Of a stretch of 64,000 nt of DNA, positions 1 to 8,312 are shown in pieces. The position numbers and the translations under genes were made by a program. The DNA is from an uncultured bacterium (GTDB lineage: Bacteria > Actinomycetota > Coriobacteriia > Coriobacteriales > Coriobacteriaceae), in contig CAJMMN010000011.1 in NCBI GenBank assembly GCA_905214525.1, positions 1 to 64,000 of the forward strand. The letters are read 5' to 3'. The notes under the pieces were generated by a model. That model saw only the letters and a list, made by a program, of their open reading frames with translations, was not told the DNA's origin and ran no database searches. Each line of letters opens with the position of its first letter. The stretch's first letter is position 1.

Positions 1-262
1 ACTTGCAGCGACGGACCTCGGGACGCTCTTACACCACGTCTGCGCGCGCCACCCGTTCATGGAATGGGTGTCCGAAAATCCACGCTCGTTGGGCCGATGC
101 AGACGCACCTGGCGATTCCTTTTTTGTAGACGTTGTCGCGCGGCTACGGGCAGGAAAGGTCCCAACGGTTAACATATACTCCATATGGGTAAAGAGACCA
201 AAGCGCTGCCGCGGGGCGGCGCTTTGCGTTTGAAAAAACTAGCTCGTCTAAGAGGAACTAGC
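1..262. other. upstream region of clpC, no gene supported
   Basis: No convincing gene is seen. A copy of the short repeat AAAATCCACGCTCG lies at 75-88 and recurs near 14.4 and 18.5 kb. TATACT at 175-180 could be a -10 box for clpC, but no good -35 is visible. A GC-rich hairpin (AAGCGC..GCGCTT, about 200-226) lies in the presumed leader. I see no clear CtsR, HspR or CIRCE operator. Confidence 0.4.
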
Positions 263-2905
263 ATGTTAGACCGTTTTACCGATCGCGCGCGCAAGGTCAT
301 GTCCATGGCCAAGCAAGAGGCGCTCGATCTTCATTCAAATAAGGTGGGTACCGAGCACCTGCTGCTCGCGCTTGCCAAGGAGGACGAGGGCATTGCCGCC
401 GAGGCACTTCGTTCGCTCGACATCTCCTACGATGACATCATGGATACTCTCAAAGAGGTCCAGACCACGGTTCCCGAGCCCAGTGAGGAGACCGAGGCCG
501 CTAAGCTCGCCTTTACGCCGCTCGTCATTAGCGTGATGGAGCGTTCATTCCGCGTGGCGCGTGAGAACAACCAGACCTACGTGTCGACCGAGCACTTGCT
601 GATCGGCATTGTCGAAGAGGGCAACGGCATGGCCATGGACATCCTCATGCGCTTGGGTGTGTCGTCCGCCTCCATCAAAAAGGCTATCGAGAAACTCACC
701 GCCAAGGACCAGGACAAGAAGCGTCCGCTCGCCGGCGCCGGTGCCGGGCGTCCCGGTGCGGGCCTGCCGTTCTTTAGCGGCTCGGATGCCTCTCAGCAAA
801 AGGGGAGTGGCACCGATACGCTTAAGCAGTTCGCGACCAACCTCACGCAGAAGGCGCGTGACGGCGAGCTCGACCCTGTAATTGGTCGCGAAAAGGAAGT
901 CCAGCGCATGATGGAGATCCTTTCGCGCCGCACCAAGAACAACCCGCTCATTCTGGGCGACCCCGGCGTGGGCAAGACGGCCATCGTCGAGGGTTTGGCT
1001 CAGCAGATTGCAGCCGGCAACGTGCCCGAGAACCTCATGAACCAGAACATCTGGACGCTCGACCTGCCGGGCCTCGTGGCGGGTGCCAAGTATCGCGGTG
1101 AGTTTGAGGAGCGCCTCAAGAACGTGATCCAGGAGGCCACCGAAGCCGACGACGTCATCCTGTTTATCGACGAGATGCACACCATCATCGGTGCCGGTTC
1201 TGCCGAGGGCTCCATCGACGCGAGCTCCATGCTCAAGCCCGTGCTCGCGCGTGGTGCTTTCCAGATTATCGGCGCCACCACGGCCGAGGAGTTCCGCAAG
1301 TACCTCACCAAGGACCCGGCCTTCGAGCGTCGCTTCCAGACCATCGATGTCGAGGAGCCGAGTGTCGAGGACACGGTCAAGATCCTGACCGCGCTCAAGC
1401 CGCGCTACGAGGAGCACCACCATGTGCGCTATACGCAGGGTGCTATCGAGGCTGCCGCGAATCTTTCCAACCGCTATATCCAGGATCGATTCCTGCCCGA
1501 TAAGGCCATCGACCTCATTGACGAGGCCGGTGCCCGCGCTCGCATCGCCGCGAATCGCGCACCCGAGCCGGTGCGCGAGGCCGAGCATCGCATCGAGGAG
1601 CTCAAGGCCGCCGCGCAGGAGGCCACCGAGAGCGACGACATGAACAAGGCTGCCGAGATCACCGAGCAGCAGAAGGCTGCTGAGATTGAGCTCGCCGAAG
1701 CCAAGGCCGCCTGGACCGCCGAGCTCGACGCCAGCCCGCTCACCATCGACGTGAGTCAGATCGCCGACATCGTGTCCGTGACCTCTGGCGTGCCGGTTTC
1801 CTCGCTCACCGAGAGCGAGAGCCGGCGCCTGCTGCAGACCGAAAGCGTGCTCAAGACGCGCATCATCGGTCAGGATGAGGCAGTCGAGGCCGTCGCCAAG
1901 GCCGTGCGCCGCAGCCGTTCGCCGCTCAAGGACCCGCGTCGCCCCGGCGGCAGCTTTATCTTCCTGGGTCCCACCGGCACAGGCAAGACCGAGCTCGCCA
2001 AGACGCTCGCCGAGTACCTCTTTGGCAGCAAGGACGCGCTCATCAGCTTCGACATGTCGGAGTTCGGCAGCGAGTTCGAGGTCTCCAAGCTCATCGGTAG
2101 CCCTCCGGGTTACGTGGGTCACGACGAGGGCGGTCAGCTTACCAAGGCCGTTCGTCGTCACCCGTATTCGGTCGTGCTGTTCGACGAGATCGAGAAGGCG
2201 CACCCCGACATCTTCAATATCCTGCTGCAGGTGCTGGAGGAGGGCCGCCTGACTGATAGCCAGGGCAAGACGGTCGACTTCCGCAACACCGTGATCATCA
2301 TGACGTCCAACGTGGGCGCCCGCGAGATCGCACAGGATGCGAGCGTTGGCTTTGGCACCACCGGCGAGCAGGGCCTCACCTCGAATGAGATCCGCGGCCG
2401 CGCGATGGGCGAGCTCAAGCGCCTGTTCCGCCCCGAGCTGCTCAACCGCATCGACGACATCGTGGTGTTCCAGAAGCTCTCGGGCGAGAACCTGACCAAG
2501 ATCGCTCACCTGCTGGTGGACGATCTGCGCCAGCGCCTGATTGCCAACGGCATGAACATCAAGCTCACCGATGCGGCCTATGACAAGATCGTGGCGGAGG
2601 GCACCGACCTCACCAACGGTGCGCGTCCGCTGCGCCGTGCTATTCAAAAGCTCATCGAGGACCCGCTGTCCGAGGAGCTTTTGGCCGGCGAGTGGGGCGA
2701 GGGCGATACCGTCCTGTGCGACGTGGCCGATGGCAAGTTTGTCTTTAGCCATGGCACGGGCGAGATCCCAGCGCCGCGTCCGGCGGGCACGCTCGGTGGC
2801 GATACCGCCCCGGCGGCACCGCACACCGGCAACGCCGCGCCCGTGAGCGGCGGCGTGACCTCGGGCCCCGGCGGTATGATGCAAGCCGGCTCTGGTGCGC
2901 TGTAG
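263..2905 (+). CDS. clpC: ATP-dependent Clp protease ATPase subunit ClpC
   Basis: An 880-residue Hsp100 unfoldase that feeds substrates to ClpP in the cytoplasm. Seen: a Clp N-terminal repeat domain (about 1-145), first AAA+ module with Walker A GDPGVGKT (about 231-238) and Walker B VILFIDEMH, a short middle coiled segment rich in Glu/Ala typical of ClpC rather than ClpB, and a second AAA+ module with GPTGTGKT (about 569). The C-terminus ends in a low-complexity Gly/Pro/Ala tail. ATG 263 is chosen because AGAGGA precedes it; an upstream in-frame start would add 26 residues without a ribosome site. It is monocistronic, followed by a terminator at 2930. Confidence 0.96.
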   Translation: MLDRFTDRARKVMSMAKQEALDLHSNKVGTEHLLLALAKEDEGIAAEALRSLDISYDDIMDTLKEVQTTVPEPSEETEAAKLAFTPLVISVMERSFRVARENNQTYVSTEHLLIGIVEEGNGMAMDILMRLGVSSASIKKAIEKLTAKDQDKKRPLAGAGAGRPGAGLPFFSGSDASQQKGSGTDTLKQFATNLTQKARDGELDPVIGREKEVQRMMEILSRRTKNNPLILGDPGVGKTAIVEGLAQQIAAGNVPENLMNQNIWTLDLPGLVAGAKYRGEFEERLKNVIQEATEADDVILFIDEMHTIIGAGSAEGSIDASSMLKPVLARGAFQIIGATTAEEFRKYLTKDPAFERRFQTIDVEEPSVEDTVKILTALKPRYEEHHHVRYTQGAIEAAANLSNRYIQDRFLPDKAIDLIDEAGARARIAANRAPEPVREAEHRIEELKAAAQEATESDDMNKAAEITEQQKAAEIELAEAKAAWTAELDASPLTIDVSQIADIVSVTSGVPVSSLTESESRRLLQTESVLKTRIIGQDEAVEAVAKAVRRSRSPLKDPRRPGGSFIFLGPTGTGKTELAKTLAEYLFGSKDALISFDMSEFGSEFEVSKLIGSPPGYVGHDEGGQLTKAVRRHPYSVVLFDEIEKAHPDIFNILLQVLEEGRLTDSQGKTVDFRNTVIIMTSNVGAREIAQDASVGFGTTGEQGLTSNEIRGRAMGELKRLFRPELLNRIDDIVVFQKLSGENLTKIAHLLVDDLRQRLIANGMNIKLTDAAYDKIVAEGTDLTNGARPLRRAIQKLIEDPLSEELLAGEWGEGDTVLCDVADGKFVFSHGTGEIPAPRPAGTLGGDTAPAAPHTGNAAPVSGGVTSGPGGMMQAGSGAL

Positions 2906-2929
2906 GGATTAAACATACCTTGTATAACG

Positions 2930-2960
2930 GGGGCGTTTCCGATAAGGAAGCGCCCTCATT
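2930..2960 (+). terminator. rho-independent terminator of clpC
   Basis: Stem GGGCGTTTCC (2931-2940) pairs with GGAAGCGCCC (2946-2955) with one G-T pair, followed by TCATTTCT. Confidence 0.75.
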
Positions 2961-2987
2961 TCTATTGAAATGCGCTTCAATCTGCTG

Positions 2988-3018
2988 TGCTATACTAAAA
3001 TCGAGATATAGTATAGCA
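2988..3018 (+). promoter_or_regulatory. palindromic operator/promoter of the RelB-PIN module
   Basis: A perfect 10-bp inverted repeat TGCTATACTA (2988-2997) / TAGTATAGCA (3009-3018) with an 11-nt spacer. The left arm contains an extended -10 like TGCTATACT. It ends 11 nt before the antitoxin start and overlaps the ribosome site region. By analogy with other toxin-antitoxin modules it is probably the autorepression site of the antitoxin; that is inference. Confidence 0.7.
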
Positions 3019-3029
3019 AAGGAGCTGAT

Positions 3030-3389
3030 ATGCCTACGTCAATACTCGACACGCGGCCAGTTCAGATGAACGTGCGTATAGATCGCCAGCTCAAAGAGGC
3101 GGGAGACGCCGTCCTGACTCATATTGGCATGACGCCGTCACAAGCCGTTCGGACACTTTGGGAGTATCTGGTCGTTAACGGACGCATGCCCTCGAAGGGA
3201 GACGCGGCGGCTCCGGTTTCTGACGGAGTGGAGCCCCGGCGCATGGAGTCAAGGGCCGCGCAAGGCAGCCATATCGTTCGCGATTCGTGCCTCAAATACG
3301 GCATCCCCATCCCTGAGTTCTCGGGAGACTATGACGACCTCTATGAGGAGGCCATGGCGGAGCGCTATCCCGAGTGGGTGGAACTATGA
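3030..3389 (+). CDS. RelB/DinJ-type ribbon-helix-helix antitoxin
   Basis: A 119-residue protein. Residues about 12-50 (MNVRIDRQLKEAGDAVL.. then TPSQAVRTLWEYL) match the RelB/DinJ ribbon-helix-helix DNA-binding domain. The acidic, tyrosine-rich C-terminus (about 95-119) would be the toxin-binding tail. It is longer than typical DinJ (about 85-90 residues), with a variable linker. The stop overlaps the next gene's start by four bases (ATGA), a translational coupling usual for toxin-antitoxin pairs. The start has AAAGGAG upstream. Repression through the 2988-3018 palindrome is inferred. Confidence 0.85.
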   Translation: MPTSILDTRPVQMNVRIDRQLKEAGDAVLTHIGMTPSQAVRTLWEYLVVNGRMPSKGDAAAPVSDGVEPRRMESRAAQGSHIVRDSCLKYGIPIPEFSGDYDDLYEEAMAERYPEWVEL

Positions 3390-3907
3390 GCACAGAAGGC
3401 GTCCTCAAGCTGTTAATCGATACCAACGTATGGATGGATTATTTTTCTGGCAGGTCCGACCGTACGGCAAATGTCGTCCATCTGATCGAGATTGCCGACG
3501 CCTCGGAGCGGATTGCCCTGTTTGCCTCGTCGCTTTCGGTCAAAGACGTTTCATATCTTGTCTCGGCGGCAATCAAGCAGGAGTGCCGAAGAAAGACTGG
3601 CTCACTGAGCGATAACGCCATTGCGGCGGCAGACGAAACGGCCTGGGCATGCGTTCGACAGATGCGCGAGCTAGCCCTCATCGCCCCGGTCGGTGCAGAC
3701 GAGGTCTTCGACTCCTTTGTGTTCAAGTACCACCACAATGACTTTGAGGACGACCTGATGCTGGGCGTCGCCAATCGCATTGATGCCGATTACGTCGTGA
3801 CGGAGGACAAGAATCTTATTAAACATACCAATGGTGTATGCATTAACGTTCAACAGGCGTTGAGGTTGATTGAAGGGTCCAACGTCCCTTCGGCACTGCC
3901 CGTCTAA
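3386..3907 (+). CDS. PIN-domain toxin (VapC-like ribonuclease)
   Basis: A 173-residue protein with a PIN fold. The first acidic motif is LLIDTNVWMDYF near the N-terminus, followed by internal acidic residues (FEDDLMLGVANR) and the terminal motif ADYVVTEDKNL, which together supply the metal-binding Asp/Glu cluster of PIN nucleases. Expected role: RNA cleavage when the antitoxin is degraded; target unknown. ATG 3386 is chosen because it overlaps the antitoxin TGA; a GTG at 3374 is in frame but would lie inside the antitoxin without its own ribosome site. The pairing with a RelB-type antitoxin rather than a VapB is unusual. Confidence 0.85.
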   Translation: MSTEGVLKLLIDTNVWMDYFSGRSDRTANVVHLIEIADASERIALFASSLSVKDVSYLVSAAIKQECRRKTGSLSDNAIAAADETAWACVRQMRELALIAPVGADEVFDSFVFKYHHNDFEDDLMLGVANRIDADYVVTEDKNLIKHTNGVCINVQQALRLIEGSNVPSALPV

Positions 3908-4055
3908 GCTGCTTTACCTTGATAAAGTGGCGTTTCCTCACCGTTAGCCGATGATGCAAGGGCGCTCGGCGTTTTCGACTGGTTTATGCACGCAAAGTCT
4001 GGGAATATACAAGTCGCATATCTTACTGTCTAACCAGTTGCGCCAAGGAGGCACC

Positions 4056-5513
4056 ATGGACTACAAGATTACCGGCTACGAGCCCGCTCAGCTGTTCCAT
4101 TTCTTTGAGGAGGTCAGCGCGATCCCCCGTGGGTCTGGCAACGAGAAGGGCATCAGCGATTTCCTGGTTGCGTTTGCCAAGGAGCGCGGCCTCGACGTGT
4201 ATCAGGACGAGGTCTACAACGTCATCATTCGCAAGCCCGCATCTGCCGGTGCCGAGAATGCCCCGACCGTGATGCTGCAGGGCCACATCGATATGGTGTG
4301 CGACAAGTTGGGCTCTGTTGAGCACGACTTTACGACCGACGGTATCGACCTGGTCATCAAGGACGGCGTCCTCACCGCTAACGGCACCACCCTGGGCGCC
4401 GACAACGGTATCGCCGTCGCTCTGATGCTCACTGTTCTCGATGACGATTCGATCGTTCACCCCGCCCTCGAGTGCGTATTCACCACCGACGAGGAGACTG
4501 GCCTGGTCGGCGCCGAGACGCTCGACAAGTCCCAGATTAGCGCCCGCACCATGATTAACCTTGACTCCGAGGAAGAGGGCGTTGCCACCGTCAGCTGCGC
4601 CGGCGGCGTCGTCGTTACCTACACTTGCCCGATTGCGCGCGAGCACAAGACCGGTAGCACCCTCACGCTCGACATCTCCGGCCTACTGGGTGGTCATTCC
4701 GGCAACGATATCAACCTGGAGCGCGGCAACGGCAACCTCATCATGGCCCGCATCATCGACCGCCTGATGGTTGCCGGCGAGCCCGCCATCGTCAGCTTTA
4801 ACGGCGGCACCAAGGACAACGCCATCAACCGTGAGTGCAAGGCTGTTCTGGTCTACGCCGACCACGCTGCCGCCGAGGCCGCGGCCCAGATCGCAAAGGG
4901 CATCATCGCCGACGTCACTGCCGAGCTCGAGGTCTTCGACCCCGGCTTTACCTGCACCGTCGAGATTGCCGACGACGCCGAGGTCGAGGCCATGGACCAG
5001 AAGTCCGCGCTTGCCCTCATCCGCGCCCTGCGTCTTGCCCCTAACGGCGTGATTCGCCGCAACGTCGCCACCGACGGCTCCGTCGAGGTTTCCTCCAACA
5101 TCGGTGTGGTTGCCACCTCTGACGACGAGGTTAAGATCATGCTTTCCCCGCGCTCCTCGATCACCTCGCTGCAGAACGAGTTCAAGGATCGTTTGCAGAC
5201 GCTTGCCGATGTCCTGAGCTTCGACGCCAAGTTTGAGTTCGAGTATCCCGGCTGGAGCTATGCCGAACATTCGCCGGTCCGCGACGTCTTTGTCGAGAGC
5301 TATCGCGAGCTCTTTGGCTCCGAGCTGCGCATCGAGTCCATTCACGCCGGCCTTGAGTGCGGCCTGTTTGCCGAGGCCCTGCACGGCCTGGACGCCATCG
5401 CCGTGGGCCCGACGCTCTCCGATGTCCACACCCCGGACGAGAGCATGGAGCTCGCTTCTGCCGAGCGCTTCTACGAGCTGCTCATCGACGTGCTCAAGCG
5501 CCTCGCCGCGTAA
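4056..5513 (+). CDS. pepD: Xaa-His dipeptidase (aminoacyl-histidine dipeptidase, M20 family)
   Basis: A 485-residue cytosolic metallopeptidase that hydrolyses Xaa-His dipeptides such as carnosine. M20 family metal-site motifs are visible: MLQGHIDMVCDK (His/Asp ligands), GTTLGADNGIAVA (bridging Asp) and TTDEETGLVGA (catalytic Glu and ligand), then GLLGGHSGNDI in the lid domain and a distal His in a SDVHTPDE motif. The length fits PepD. Start ATG 4056 follows AAGGAGG by 4 nt. It is a single gene ended by a strong terminator. Confidence 0.95.
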   Translation: MDYKITGYEPAQLFHFFEEVSAIPRGSGNEKGISDFLVAFAKERGLDVYQDEVYNVIIRKPASAGAENAPTVMLQGHIDMVCDKLGSVEHDFTTDGIDLVIKDGVLTANGTTLGADNGIAVALMLTVLDDDSIVHPALECVFTTDEETGLVGAETLDKSQISARTMINLDSEEEGVATVSCAGGVVVTYTCPIAREHKTGSTLTLDISGLLGGHSGNDINLERGNGNLIMARIIDRLMVAGEPAIVSFNGGTKDNAINRECKAVLVYADHAAAEAAAQIAKGIIADVTAELEVFDPGFTCTVEIADDAEVEAMDQKSALALIRALRLAPNGVIRRNVATDGSVEVSSNIGVVATSDDEVKIMLSPRSSITSLQNEFKDRLQTLADVLSFDAKFEFEYPGWSYAEHSPVRDVFVESYRELFGSELRIESIHAGLECGLFAEALHGLDAIAVGPTLSDVHTPDESMELASAERFYELLIDVLKRLAA

Positions 5514-5568
5514 AGGTTGCGCTAGCAGCAGTCCGAGCCACGTGCTAGCGGATTGCAAATGACATTAC

Positions 5569-5616
5569 GAGAGGGGGTACCCGGTCTTTTGCGACAGGTG
5601 TCCCCTCTCTTCTTTT
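5569..5616 (+). terminator. terminator of pepD
   Basis: GAGAGGGGGTACC pairs imperfectly with GGTGTCCCCTCTC around a 14-nt loop, followed by TTCTTTT. Confidence 0.7.
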
Positions 5617-5640
5617 AAGAAATGGGAAATTGATTGGCGT

Positions 5641-6945
5641 CTAGCCCATATCCGCCCTGATGAGGTCGAGGGTTCGCTGGCAGTTTTCGCGGACGGGGCC
5701 GAGCATATGATCGCGCAGGTCCGCCATGCCGGGCAGGTCGGCGTATTCGTCCATGACCTCTTCCATGCAAATGGGTACCTCGTAGGCGAGGTCCATCATG
5801 GTCGCAAAGCAAAACTTCTCGGATAGCCCGGCACCGGTGAGCGCCGTCTCCAGCGCGGGGTCGCCCATACCGTGGTATCGGCGGATAGCACCTGGACCGA
5901 TGCGCCCCACACGATTTTCGCCGCCAACGCTCATAGCAAGGCGTGCCCGACGTCGCATGCTCTCATACGCCAAGCCCGAAGCGACATCGTACATGGGGGC
6001 GAGCGCCGCGTTTGTGCCTTTGCCAAGGATGAGCGAGTAGTTTTTAGCGTGTGCGTCAGGCGCTCCGATAATGGCGTTATAGAACAACATATAGGTAAAA
6101 AGCACAAGATTCATGTGGTGGGGGACTGTGTTAATCAGTCGTTCTTGGATGTCTCGTGTAGTCGGTCCTCCGTCGGCGGTGTATTTCTGGCTTGGCAATA
6201 CACCGAGCGCCTGGCAAAAGTCCTCCTGATGCAGCCTTTCGATACTTCCGCTGTTATTGACCATTCTGTCGTACCGTTCAACGACGAGTGCGGCTTCGTC
6301 TTCAAATGTGCAATAGGAGACGTTGGCAGTTGGAATGCCAACACGCCGAGCCGTTTTCATGCAGACGAATTCGTTTAAGGCCTGATGCTTGAACCCGACG
6401 ACACCATTTTTGAAGATATGGGTAGTGGGGGATGACCCTAGACATTCGTACCATTGGCCATCATGCCAAGCTAGTGCAAATTTGCCTTGGTTGCCGCCCA
6501 GGGACCAGCTTTCGTTGGAGCCCATCCATGTCTCTCTTTCGTCATCGCGAATTGCTTTAAGCTTGTGAGCGATTTGAGAATTGGTAAGCGGGCGGTATGC
6601 GGAGACCCTGCCACGGACGGCGTCTAATTGATCGGCTCGACAAAACTGAACGGCCCCCGCGCAGTCAAGACCGATATGGCACAAGAGGGCGACGGGGTTG
6701 TTAGATGCAACATCATGCTCGGTGGCAATGGCGCGACGCTGCTCTTGACTGTCGGGCAAAAGGCCAAATAGGAACGGGCGGACGATGTTATGGCCATACG
6801 TGCGATTGGAAAGCGGCATTGTTAGCGATAGCGGTGCCCCGCGATAGGTTGGGGCGTATACAAAGCTGCAGAGTCCATGCTCGTCTTGCCGGAGAGTGCC
6901 TGCGATTTCGCCACAAATGAGGGTCGCAAGCTCCATTTCTGCCAT
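5641..6945 (-). CDS. hipA: HipA-type serine/threonine kinase toxin
   Basis: A 434-residue kinase of the HipA family; the E. coli member phosphorylates glutamyl-tRNA synthetase and induces dormancy. Seen: the N-terminal HipA domain with FLFGLLPDS, the P-loop/autophosphorylation segment SWSLGGNQGK (about 146-155, Ser148 at the place of the regulatory Ser), NEFVCMKTARRVGIP, the catalytic loop PDAHAKNYS (Asp297) and the metal-binding APMYDVAS (Asp320). All catalytic residues appear intact, so the kinase may be active. Its ATG follows the hipB TAA with no gap (TAAATG). Target not predictable from sequence. Confidence 0.9.
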   Translation of the reverse strand: MAEMELATLICGEIAGTLRQDEHGLCSFVYAPTYRGAPLSLTMPLSNRTYGHNIVRPFLFGLLPDSQEQRRAIATEHDVASNNPVALLCHIGLDCAGAVQFCRADQLDAVRGRVSAYRPLTNSQIAHKLKAIRDDERETWMGSNESWSLGGNQGKFALAWHDGQWYECLGSSPTTHIFKNGVVGFKHQALNEFVCMKTARRVGIPTANVSYCTFEDEAALVVERYDRMVNNSGSIERLHQEDFCQALGVLPSQKYTADGGPTTRDIQERLINTVPHHMNLVLFTYMLFYNAIIGAPDAHAKNYSLILGKGTNAALAPMYDVASGLAYESMRRRARLAMSVGGENRVGRIGPGAIRRYHGMGDPALETALTGAGLSEKFCFATMMDLAYEVPICMEEVMDEYADLPGMADLRDHMLGPVRENCQRTLDLIRADMG

Positions 6946-7377
6946 TTATTTCACAACCTTACAGCCAAAGGAGAGGTCTGAAGTGTCGGTAAGGCCTTGC
7001 TCGGCTGCGATTTGGGCCAGCAAGGCACCATAGGAAGATGGCGCTCCTTGTCGAGCGGGTCGTCTGCCTACGCTTGGCTTTGGCAGGGCATTCGAGTTCG
7101 CGATAGGGAGGTCCGCTATCGTCGTTGGATGTTCGGAGGGCGATGCGATGGAGTCGTTATCGCTTTGCGCAAAGAGGCCTATGCCGAGTGCGTTAAAGAC
7201 AGTCAGCAACTTGTCGAGCCGAATACCCGTGGCGTCTCCTAGCTCGAGCGATGCGAGCAGGCGCTCCGAAACACCGGCTTTTTTAGCGAGGGCGGCACGG
7301 GTGAGACCCTGAGCCTCGCGTGCCTGGCGCACATAGATGCCAGCTTGACGCGGTGTGGTGATGGGAAGGGTATCCAT
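6946..7377 (-). CDS. hipB: HipB-type antitoxin with XRE helix-turn-helix
   Basis: A 143-residue protein. Residues about 12-68 form a Cro/CI-type helix-turn-helix (IYVRQAREAQGLTRAALAKKAGVSERLLASLELG). The C-terminal half is longer than E. coli HipB (88 residues), Ser/Pro/Ala-rich and probably disordered, suited to proteolytic turnover and HipA contact. It is the first gene of the hipBA operon; AGGAG precedes the ATG. Three operator half-sites lie directly upstream (7392-7461), so it probably represses its own transcription. Confidence 0.88.
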   Translation of the reverse strand: MDTLPITTPRQAGIYVRQAREAQGLTRAALAKKAGVSERLLASLELGDATGIRLDKLLTVFNALGIGLFAQSDNDSIASPSEHPTTIADLPIANSNALPKPSVGRRPARQGAPSSYGALLAQIAAEQGLTDTSDLSFGCKVVK

Positions 7378-7391
7378 GGCGATCTCCTAAT

Positions 7392-7461
7392 GTGCAGACT
7401 TTTGCATATCAGTATGACATGCAAAAGTCTGCACGAAAAGGCATTATGCAAAACTCTGCAT
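7392..7461 (-). promoter_or_regulatory. hipBA operator array
   Basis: A perfect 16-bp inverted repeat: 7392-7407 (GTGCAGACTTTTGCAT) and 7419-7434 (its exact complement), spaced by 11 nt. A third related site, ATGCAAAACTCTGCAT, follows at 7446-7461. The array lies 15-84 nt upstream of the hipB start and covers the probable promoter. Autoregulation is inferred from known HipB systems. Confidence 0.8.
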
Positions 7462-7501
7462 GAGACCTCTACATTGACGTTGAGCTTATGAGAGGCGTTT
7501 T

Positions 7502-8086
7502 TTATATCGCGAGAATCCCCAGATGCTCAAGCAAGATCTTAAGCCCGATGAGGATGAGCACGACGCCACCCACGATGGTGGCAGGCTTTTCGTAGCGCGC
7601 GCCAAAGGTGTGGCCGATCGCTACGCCGGCGACGGAGAAGATAAAGGTCGTGATGCCGATGAGCGACACGGCGGGCATGATGTCGACCGAGAGCGCGGCA
7701 AATGAGATGCCTACGGCTAGGGCGTCGATTGAGGTGGCGATGGCGAGGATCAGGTACTCGCCCAGGTCAATCTTTTCGGCATCCTTGCCGTCGCCCTCAT
7801 CCTCGTCCTCGTCCTCGGTAAAGGCCTCCCACAGCATTTTGCCGCCAATGAAGGCGAGCAGGATAAAGGCGATCCAGTGGTCGATGGGTCCGATGATGCC
7901 CATAAACTGGCTGCCAAGCGCCCATCCGATCACGGGCATGCCGGCCTGGAAGCCGCCAAAGAACAGGCCGAGCACTACGGCGACCTTAAGGTTGATCTTC
8001 TTCATGCCAAGGCCCTTGCAGATGGATACGGCAAAGGCGTCCATCGAAAGGCCAACGGCGAGCAGCACGAGCTCTGCGAGTCCCAT
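7502..8086 (-). CDS. mntP: manganese efflux pump MntP
   Basis: A 194-residue membrane protein exporting Mn2+. Six hydrophobic segments are visible in two related halves, each starting with the family signature: LLAVGLSMDAFAVSICKGLG (about 8-27) and ILAIATSIDALAVGISFA (second half). The Asp residues in these two motifs are the known functional acids. An acidic loop (EDEDEDEGDGKD) separates the halves. GAGGGAG lies just before the ATG. I looked for a yybP-ykoY manganese riboswitch upstream and did not find one. Confidence 0.93.
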   Translation of the reverse strand: MGLAELVLLAVGLSMDAFAVSICKGLGMKKINLKVAVVLGLFFGGFQAGMPVIGWALGSQFMGIIGPIDHWIAFILLAFIGGKMLWEAFTEDEDEDEGDGKDAEKIDLGEYLILAIATSIDALAVGISFAALSVDIMPAVSLIGITTFIFSVAGVAIGHTFGARYEKPATIVGGVVLILIGLKILLEHLGILAI

Positions 8087-8169
8087 AGTCTGGCTCCCTC
8101 TCTGCGGGCGGGCCCGCGTGTACCTCTTGGGGGAGCAACATAAAGACTAACCTTGGCACATGGTTGAGT

Positions 8170-8205
8170 GGGTAGTCAAAAGAGCCCGTCCCAAATTAGC
8201 TATCT
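8170..8205 (+). repeat. intergenic repeat GTCCCAAATTAGCTA, copy 1
   Basis: A 36-nt element starting GGGTAG and containing CCGTCCCAAATTAGCTA. It matches a 37-nt element at 44567-44603 apart from one indel and a few substitutions. In the other copy the two ends (GGGTAGCTAA / TTAGCTACCC) form a hairpin; here the pairing is weaker. Confidence 0.65.
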
Positions 8206-8312
8206 TAGCGGTGTTCGCTCATTCTGTAAGCATCGGATTTCGCGAGCGGCGCGGGGACAAACCGTGAGAAACTATTTAGCGTTTATGGAGCGTATACGAT
8301 GGGAGCGATGCC

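Noticed and set aside
3..233. 76-codon open frame at the window start
   Set aside because: No ribosome site, no recognisable domain, contains an intergenic repeat copy and the clpC promoter region.
8087..8165. yybP-ykoY manganese riboswitch upstream of mntP
   Set aside because: The conserved internal-loop sequences of that riboswitch could not be found on the minus strand; only a GC-rich palindrome (GCGGGCCCGC) is present.
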